Assembly (NCBI GenBank): GCA_051439375.1 | Contig: JBFRWB010000106.1 | Location: forward strand, 1 to 27,230 | Source of the DNA: JBGTGT01 sp051439375 | GTDB taxonomy: Bacteria; Cyanobacteriota; Cyanobacteriia; Cyanobacteriales; Microcystaceae | Length of the DNA stretch: 27,230 nucleotides | Direction: 5' to 3' | Part shown: positions 23,637 to 27,230 of the stretch, one piece after another | Layout of the letters: every line of letters begins with the position of its first letter | Numbering within the stretch: position 1 is the first letter of the stretch | Program-made: the position numbers and the translations under genes | The notes under the pieces: model-generated | What the model was told of the DNA's origin: nothing | The model's input: only the letters and a program-made list of their open reading frames with translations | Database searches by the model: none

Positions 23637-24437
23637 TTAAGCAAAAACCTGTTCTTTGAGACTATTATCAGTAATTGCTTCGGTAACCGCCTGCTGAGTC
23701 AAAGACCCACAAACAGGACAATTAGGATCATGGTACGGACGACGTTTGGCGAAAGTTGCGTCCCCTAACTCCATGGTCAAAAGTTGCCCCAATAAGGGTT
23801 GGCCTAATCCAGTCAGAAGTTTAACGCCTTCTAGGGCAGCTAAACAGGCAAGTGTGCCAGAAACTGCGCCAATCACCCCAAATCCCCACCGATCCCAGTC
23901 AGGTTTTTCGGGAAAGATACAGGATAAACAGGGGGTTGTCCCCGGTACAATGGTGGTAAGGTAAGCATCCATATTATTCATGGCTGCTTCCACCATTGGC
24001 TTGTTATGTTTCACACAAGCTTTATTGAGTAAATCCCTTTCTGTGAAGTTAAAAGCACAGTCAAAGGCAATATCGGCGCGTTGAACTAACCCTTCCACAT
24101 TTTCCGCCGTGACAAACTCCGGAACCGCCTCAATTTCCACATCGGGATTAATTTGTGAGAGGGTTTCCTTGGCTTTGGTAACTCTCGGTTTACCTACCCA
24201 GTCATCCGTCATCAAAATTTGGCGATTCATGTCTTCTCGGCGCAAATTGCCACCTCTGACAAGGATTAACTTACCAATTCCTGCAACAGCTAAATACAGG
24301 GCAACTGTACCACCTAAACCGCCAACACCCGTCACTAAGGCTGTTGTCTGTTTCAGTTTTAACTGGCCGTCTTCACCGAAACCAGACAGCATCATTTGAC
24401 GTTGATAGCGTTCGAGTTCTGTGGGGGTTAGTTCCAT
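23637..24437 (-). CDS. hesA: HesA, E1-like (MoeB/ThiF) protein of the nif cluster
   Basis: A 266-residue member of the ThiF/MoeB family of adenylating enzymes, found next to nifW and hesB in cyanobacterial nif clusters. The nucleotide loop GVGGLGG is at 37-43, the conserved MNRQIL at 70-75, and a structural zinc site is formed by Cys170/Cys173 (PCLSC) and Cys240/Cys243 (CPVC). HesA is needed for full diazotrophy in some cyanobacteria; a role in molybdenum or sulfur supply is suspected from the fold. It begins 5 bp after the nifW stop, with AGGAG over the end of nifW serving as the ribosome site. Confidence 0.93.
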   Translation of the reverse strand: MELTPTELERYQRQMMLSGFGEDGQLKLKQTTALVTGVGGLGGTVALYLAVAGIGKLILVRGGNLRREDMNRQILMTDDWVGKPRVTKAKETLSQINPDVEIEAVPEFVTAENVEGLVQRADIAFDCAFNFTERDLLNKACVKHNKPMVEAAMNNMDAYLTTIVPGTTPCLSCIFPEKPDWDRWGFGVIGAVSGTLACLAALEGVKLLTGLGQPLLGQLLTMELGDATFAKRRPYHDPNCPVCGSLTQQAVTEAITDNSLKEQVFA

Positions 24438-24442
24438 TACAC

Positions 24443-24781
24443 CTATTTCACTCCTGAATCTTTAGTTACATCTTCCAGTAACACCACGTTTTTCGGGGTT
24501 TCATTGAAGACTTTAAACAGTTTGGTTTCAAGGGGACTAGAGGTGCGGAAAAGCTCATAAGCTTCAGCAAAGGCTTGGCCATATTTATCGAGTCTTTCCG
24601 CTTCGCTAAGGTCGGGAAAAGCCTTGTCAACTTCACTAATTAACAGAGAAAACTGTTTAAGAATATGGAGACGATTGACATTAACAAATTGCTGATCGTA
24701 GTCAATACCAAAGAAGTTTAAATAGTCTTCGGCGTTCACTAATTGTCTGAAGTCAGATAAGGTTTTTTCCATGACAGTCAT
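24443..24781 (-). CDS. nifW: NifW, nitrogenase stabilising/protective protein
   Basis: A 112-residue soluble protein of the NifW family, which binds the MoFe protein and protects it against oxygen. The family core is AEDYLNFFGIDYDQQFVNVNRLHILKQF (about 17-44) and YGQAFAEAYELF. The start at 24781 overlaps the stop of the DUF683 gene (TAATG), and GGGAGGA 10 nt before it gives a strong ribosome site, so translation of the two is coupled. An internal ATG at 24772 is possible. In the frame further upstream, GGTTLM would be encoded inside DUF683 and is not used. Confidence 0.93.
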   Translation of the reverse strand: MTVMEKTLSDFRQLVNAEDYLNFFGIDYDQQFVNVNRLHILKQFSLLISEVDKAFPDLSEAERLDKYGQAFAEAYELFRTSSPLETKLFKVFNETPKNVVLLEDVTKDSGVK

Positions 24782-25014
24782 TAAAGTTGTTCCTCCCAAC
24801 TTTTGAGTTGTTTTTTCAGTTGATCTAGCTCACGATAAATATCGTAAGTTTTACTGGCTTCCTCCAACAGATTTTCGTAATCTGCGGGCAAACCTTCAGC
24901 TAGGTCATGTAGATCCATTTTCATCTGACCTGCTTTAGAATTCAGTTTCCGAATATACTTTTTTAACTCGGCAACATTTTCGGGGGTTGGGGGTTTGGAG
25001 ATTGTTTGAACCAT
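24781..25014 (-). CDS. DUF683 protein (CCE_0567 family)
   Basis: A 77-residue coiled-coil/helical-bundle protein that accompanies nifX and the DUF269 gene in nif clusters of cyanobacteria and proteobacteria. The Crocosphaera (Cyanothece) ATCC 51142 homologue CCE_0567 has been studied structurally as an all-helical oligomer; a biochemical role is not established. Visible here are two long helices around AELKKYIRKLNSKAGQMKMDLHDLAEGLP (15-43) and the YDIYRELDQLKKQLKSWEEQL end. Its stop overlaps the nifW start by one base. A CAGTNNN heptamer array lies just upstream. Confidence 0.9.
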   Translation of the reverse strand: MVQTISKPPTPENVAELKKYIRKLNSKAGQMKMDLHDLAEGLPADYENLLEEASKTYDIYRELDQLKKQLKSWEEQL

Positions 25015-25018
25015 AATT

Positions 25019-25169
25019 CAGTGATCAGTGAGCAGTTAACAGTCGTCAGTGATAAGTTATCAGTGAGCAGTCATCAGTTACCAGATTTTTCAGTAATGAG
25101 TTATCAAGCATGAAGTGCGATCATTCGTTACAGGTTACTTGATCACGGTTAACGGCTAACTGTTCACTG
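25019..25169. repeat. Heptanucleotide repeat block, CAGTNNN family, with inverted right arm
   Basis: From 25019 to 25081, nine contiguous 7-bp units run in register; eight begin CAGT (cagtgat, cagtgag, cagttaa, cagtcgt and so on) and one has AAGT. From 25142 to 25169 four units of the same family stand in the opposite orientation. The two halves can form a long imperfect hairpin between the DUF269 and DUF683 genes. STRR-type sequence of a family different from those at 15446 and 22719. Confidence 0.85.
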
Positions 25170-25178
25170 AAAAACTGT

Positions 25179-25661
25179 TTAAGCGTTAGCAACTTCGGGG
25201 TATTTTTCGATGATTTCAACCCCTGAATTGATGAGTTTTTCGCCTCGTTCAGCTAACTTTTCAAGGGAGTCAAAGCCAAAGCGTTGAGCATCTCTGAGGG
25301 TACGATTAACTACCATTAAACGACCACACCAAACTAATGACCAACCAAACCCTTCATGACTCAGATCAATCACGACTTGACAGAGTTTGCCCGTTTTTTT
25401 CTCGACTATGGCTGCGATCGCACGAAAATAACACATAATGCGTAGTTGGGTGGTTGCATCCACATCTCCTTCAACGGAGATTTCTTTCTTTTTCTTCTTG
25501 CTAACCACATAACCCGATAACACTAATGCGTCTTCCCAAGTGCGAAATACACCATAATGATCTTGAGCGCGAACTTGACGAACTAATTCTTGTAAGAATT
25601 CATTATCAGCCACAAAAGCTGCTTTGGTATCTACTTCAGGAGTCGTTGTTGTTGTTGTCAT
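25179..25661 (-). CDS. NifX-associated protein, DUF269 (CCE_0566 family)
   Basis: A 160-residue soluble protein of the DUF269 family, always found with nifX. The homologue from Crocosphaera ATCC 51142 (CCE_0566) has a solved structure; the role is thought to lie in FeMo-cofactor handling but is unproven. Family features are FLQELVRQVRAQD (22-34), the TTQLRIMCYFRAIAAIVEKKTGKLCQVVIDLSHEG block (about 70-103) with the KTGK loop, and the C-terminal FGFDSLEKLAERGEKLI helix. It follows nifX by 73 bp and is separated from DUF683 by the heptamer block. A paralogue lies upstream at 26266-26739. Confidence 0.92.
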   Translation of the reverse strand: MTTTTTTPEVDTKAAFVADNEFLQELVRQVRAQDHYGVFRTWEDALVLSGYVVSKKKKKEISVEGDVDATTQLRIMCYFRAIAAIVEKKTGKLCQVVIDLSHEGFGWSLVWCGRLMVVNRTLRDAQRFGFDSLEKLAERGEKLINSGVEIIEKYPEVANA

Positions 25662-25733
25662 GATGGTGGAAGTTAGAATAAAATGGACAAGATTTTCAGA
25701 ATTAAAACCAGTGTCTAGTAACGGGTCACTGTT

Positions 25734-26150
25734 TTAATCATCGTCTTCAAAGTCTTCAAAATCGAAAGATTTGGGTTTATTGTGTAGATTTAAAATCTTT
25801 CGTAGCCAAGGTGCAGGTGTACCATTTAATTGTTTAATGAGTTCATCTAAAACATCAGTAATGGCTTCATCCTCTTGGTTGGTTCTGAGGGGGGTAATTT
25901 TATTAGCGACCAAACGACTTGCTGCACTTTTACCAATGGCTGAGGTATAAACAATTGTGCAATCTTTCACTGCAGCCACTTTAGGAACTAATTTATCTTC
26001 ATTGCCATCTTCTGCTAAGTTGCCACCAAACTCAACGGTTTCCAAATAATTATATCCCGTTGCGGCCACTTCATAAATAGCAATTTGTTTTGCTGAACCA
26101 AAGTGAGCATTTACTCGCACATTGTCATAAGTGGTAAAGCCAACTTTCAT
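25734..26150 (-). CDS. nifX: NifX, FeMo-cofactor precursor carrier
   Basis: NifX binds the NifB product and other FeMo-co precursors and carries them between NifB and the NifEN scaffold. The 138-residue protein starts MKVGFTTYDNVRVNAHFGSAKQIAIYEV, the typical start of this small cofactor-binding fold, and runs to a conserved PAPWLRKIL segment near 111-119. The last 15 residues are strongly acidic (FDFEDFEDDD). ATG at 26150 is preferred over that at 26156, as GGAG then sits 8 nt upstream. In relatives the gene follows nifN; here the only sequence between it and the preceding gene is a heptamer-repeat block. Confidence 0.92.
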   Translation of the reverse strand: MKVGFTTYDNVRVNAHFGSAKQIAIYEVAATGYNYLETVEFGGNLAEDGNEDKLVPKVAAVKDCTIVYTSAIGKSAASRLVANKITPLRTNQEDEAITDVLDELIKQLNGTPAPWLRKILNLHNKPKSFDFEDFEDDD

Positions 26151-26190
26151 GATCATTTCTCCAGAGATTCCAAGGAATTACTAAAGGAGA

Positions 26191-26260
26191 GGTTCTCAGG
26201 CCTAGGTTTCAGGTTTTAGATAGTTAAACCTCATACCTCATACCTCGCACCTCACACCTT
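26191..26260. repeat. Inverted heptamer repeat block, second copy, at the expected nifEN position
   Basis: This block has degenerate AGGTTTC/AGGTTTT units on the left (26201-26219) and four units CCTCATA, CCTCATA, CCTCGCA, CCTCACA (26229-26256) plus CCTT on the right. It resembles the block at 22719-22804 unit by unit and lies in the same orientation. It fills most of the 115-bp gap between the DUF269 paralogue and nifX, where nifE and nifN are expected. Confidence 0.85.
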
Positions 26261-26265
26261 TTCAT

Positions 26266-26739
26266 TTAGAAAAAGTCTTGAACCCTTAAGCTGGCGTTAT
26301 GAGCTAAAACTTCTCCAGTTTTGACTAAACTTTCTAAGGAGTCAAAGCTAAATTCACTCAGTCTCATTAGCAGTTCATAGGTAACTAATAAATTGCCACA
26401 AAAGATAAGAGCAGAACTAACGCCGTGGGTACTTAAATTGAGAAAGACTTGGGGAATTTTTCCTGTTTTTTCTTCAATTAAAGAAGCAACCGCTTGATAA
26501 AAAGCAGTAATCTGCACTCGTAGTAAGTTGTTGGTGGGACGATACTTTCCGCTGAAGTTAAAGTGAGACTTTCCCGAAAGCGAAACAATCAAAGAATTCA
26601 AGAGTTTTTCATCAGACCAATCTTGATATTTCCCTTCTGTATCCGCAAGATGGAACTGTTCTATAAATACCATCACAAAGGGATGATTAGGGAGACTCAA
26701 ATGAGCCGATTTCTCAAAACGGGTTGATGAAGAAAACAT
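26266..26739 (-). CDS. DUF269 paralogue next to nifK
   Basis: A 157-residue protein clearly homologous to the DUF269 protein encoded at 25179-25661: both share the VEKKTGK/IEEKTGK loop, the QVVIDLSHEG/QVFLNLSTHG strand, the WCGRLMVV/FCGNLLVT strand and the FGFDSLEKL/FSFDSLESL helix. It has an unrelated N-terminal 20 residues and lacks the basic KKKKK stretch. The start at 26739 has AAGGAG 9 nt upstream; an earlier TTG at 26781 lies in a palindrome and is rejected. It starts 117 bp beyond the nifK stop with two hairpins between, and may be expressed at a lower level than nifK. Confidence 0.85.
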   Translation of the reverse strand: MFSSSTRFEKSAHLSLPNHPFVMVFIEQFHLADTEGKYQDWSDEKLLNSLIVSLSGKSHFNFSGKYRPTNNLLRVQITAFYQAVASLIEEKTGKIPQVFLNLSTHGVSSALIFCGNLLVTYELLMRLSEFSFDSLESLVKTGEVLAHNASLRVQDFF

Positions 26740-26773
26740 AGCCTTGAACTCCTTGACAATGATAAACTTGTAG

Positions 26774-26792
26774 GGGCGCAAGGCTTGCGCCC
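26774..26792. repeat. Palindromic repeat GGGCGCAAGGCTTGCGCCC, copy 2
   Basis: Perfect 9-bp stem with a one-base centre, preceded by TGTAG. It is the same element as at 23185-23203 but inverted. It lies between the nifK stem-loop and the DUF269 paralogue. Confidence 0.7.
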
Positions 26793-26814
26793 AATTAATT
26801 AAGACTTAAGAAAA

Positions 26815-26839
26815 GGTGGGTTTTGAGGTTAAACCCACC
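26815..26839 (-). terminator. Stem-loop directly after nifK
   Basis: GGTGGGTTT (26815-26823) pairs perfectly with AAACCCACC (26831-26839) across a 7-nt loop, 16 bp past the nifK stop codon. On the minus strand it is followed by TTTTCTTAAG. It fits a partial terminator or an mRNA 3' stabiliser that separates the abundant nifHDK message from the accessory genes. Confidence 0.65.
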
Positions 26840-26855
26840 CCGAAGAACCGTCTGA

Positions 26856-27230
26856 TTAACGAATTAAGTCGTAGGAAATATCGGTCTTAGCAGGAACGAT
26901 GGTGTTACGATCTAACTCATCAAGAACCGTATTAGAAATCCAATTGAGGAGGTTTAACGCACCTTCATAACCGATGGTGGAATAACGGTGTAAGTGGTGA
27001 CGGTCAAAGATAGGATATCCAATGCGGATTAAGGGGGTTCCGGTATCACGCCAGAGGTATTTAGCGTAGGAGTTACCGATTAAGAAGTCAACAGGCTCAG
27101 TACAGAGTAAGGAGCGCATGTGCCACAGGTCTTTTTTGCCCCAAACAGTGGCTTCTTGTCCATAAGGACTTCCTTTAAGAAGCGCATTCGCTTCTTCTTC
27201 AAATTCAGGGGTGCTGTTGGTAACAAGCAC
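26856..27230 (-). CDS. nifK: Nitrogenase MoFe protein beta chain, C-terminal part (incomplete)
   Basis: The last 124 residues of NifK; the gene continues beyond the right edge and no start is present (the first Met in view is internal). NifK and NifD form the MoFe protein, with the P-cluster at their interface; the P-cluster cysteines lie in the missing N-terminal part. Recognition rests on SPYGQEATVWGKKDLWHMRSL, IGNSYAKYLWRD, then PLIRIGYPIFDRHHLHRYSTIGYEGALNLLNW and the C-terminal DISYDLIR, all characteristic of cyanobacterial NifK and not of NifN. Stop TAA at 26856-26858, followed by a stem-loop. Confidence 0.95.
   Translation of the reverse strand: MLVTNSTPEFEEEANALLKGSPYGQEATVWGKKDLWHMRSLLCTEPVDFLIGNSYAKYLWRDTGTPLIRIGYPIFDRHHLHRYSTIGYEGALNLLNWISNTVLDELDRNTIVPAKTDISYDLIR

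Noticed and set aside
23746..24399. Plus-strand frames opposite hesA
   Set aside because: They are antisense to a well-conserved gene and lack any recognisable protein pattern.
22719..25169. Heptamer arrays considered as CRISPR
   Set aside because: The period is 7 bp with no unique spacers of 30-40 bp and no cas genes nearby.
26856..27230. Right-edge gene considered as nifN instead of nifK
   Set aside because: The DRHHLHRYSTIGYEG segment and the DISYDLIR end are specific for NifK, and the gene is not directly followed by nifX.
1..27230. tRNA, rRNA or riboswitch
   Set aside because: No TpsiC-arm consensus with cloverleaf pairing, rRNA segment or known riboswitch core was seen by eye on either strand; a covariance-model search was not possible.

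Overview
The window looks like chromosomal DNA from a unicellular, nitrogen-fixing cyanobacterium of the Cyanothece/Crocosphaera/Rippkaea type. Evidence: a nif accessory gene cluster of cyanobacterial type (heterocyst-type FdxH, HesA, HesB, NifW, NifX, DUF269 and DUF683 proteins), cyanobacterium-restricted genes (LdpA, Ycf45-type R3H ATPase, CRR6-like, aldehyde-deformylating oxygenase, DUF2949), nine HIP1 octamers (GCGATCGC), heptanucleotide tandem repeats in spacers, and AT-rich DNA. The species cannot be fixed from sequence reading alone.

Layout. 1-1.2 kb: a MITE-like element with 13-bp terminal inverted repeats just upstream of a Uma2-family nuclease gene. 1.2-9.3 kb: housekeeping and photosynthetic-lifestyle genes: m-type thioredoxin, a TrpD-like protein with altered motifs, a DUF4230 membrane-anchored protein, a CRR6-like NDH assembly factor, a Ycf45 ATPase, the circadian input protein LdpA with an upstream MMADHC-like gene, and a ferredoxin/metallo-beta-lactamase fusion. 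9.3-13.9 kb: RecQ helicase, a HoxW-like hydrogenase protease, DUF2949, DUF192 and a REC/HD-GYP response regulator with two altered active-site positions. 14.1-17.9 kb (plus strand): hemA, ado and a PRC-barrel protein, ending at a strong hairpin terminator.

18.2-27.2 kb (all minus strand, read from right to left): the 3' end of nifK, a DUF269 paralogue, nifX, DUF269, DUF683, nifW, hesA, hesB, fdxH, three unrecognised small genes, fdxB, a helical-repeat protein with acidic tail, an 84-residue protein, an ankyrin protein, a double-nitroreductase (SagB/ThcOx-like) protein and a 119-residue unknown. The core serves FeMo-cofactor handling (NifX, DUF269), nitrogenase protection (NifW), Fe-S delivery (HesA/HesB) and electron supply (FdxH, FdxB). 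The tail genes are candidates for new nif accessory functions.

The most striking observation is what is absent: nifE and nifN, which in related cyanobacteria lie between nifK and nifX, are not here. Their expected place holds only a heptamer-repeat block, which is homologous to a second block 3.5 kb away in the same cluster. Whether nifEN was moved, lost or dropped in assembly is the main question raised by this window.
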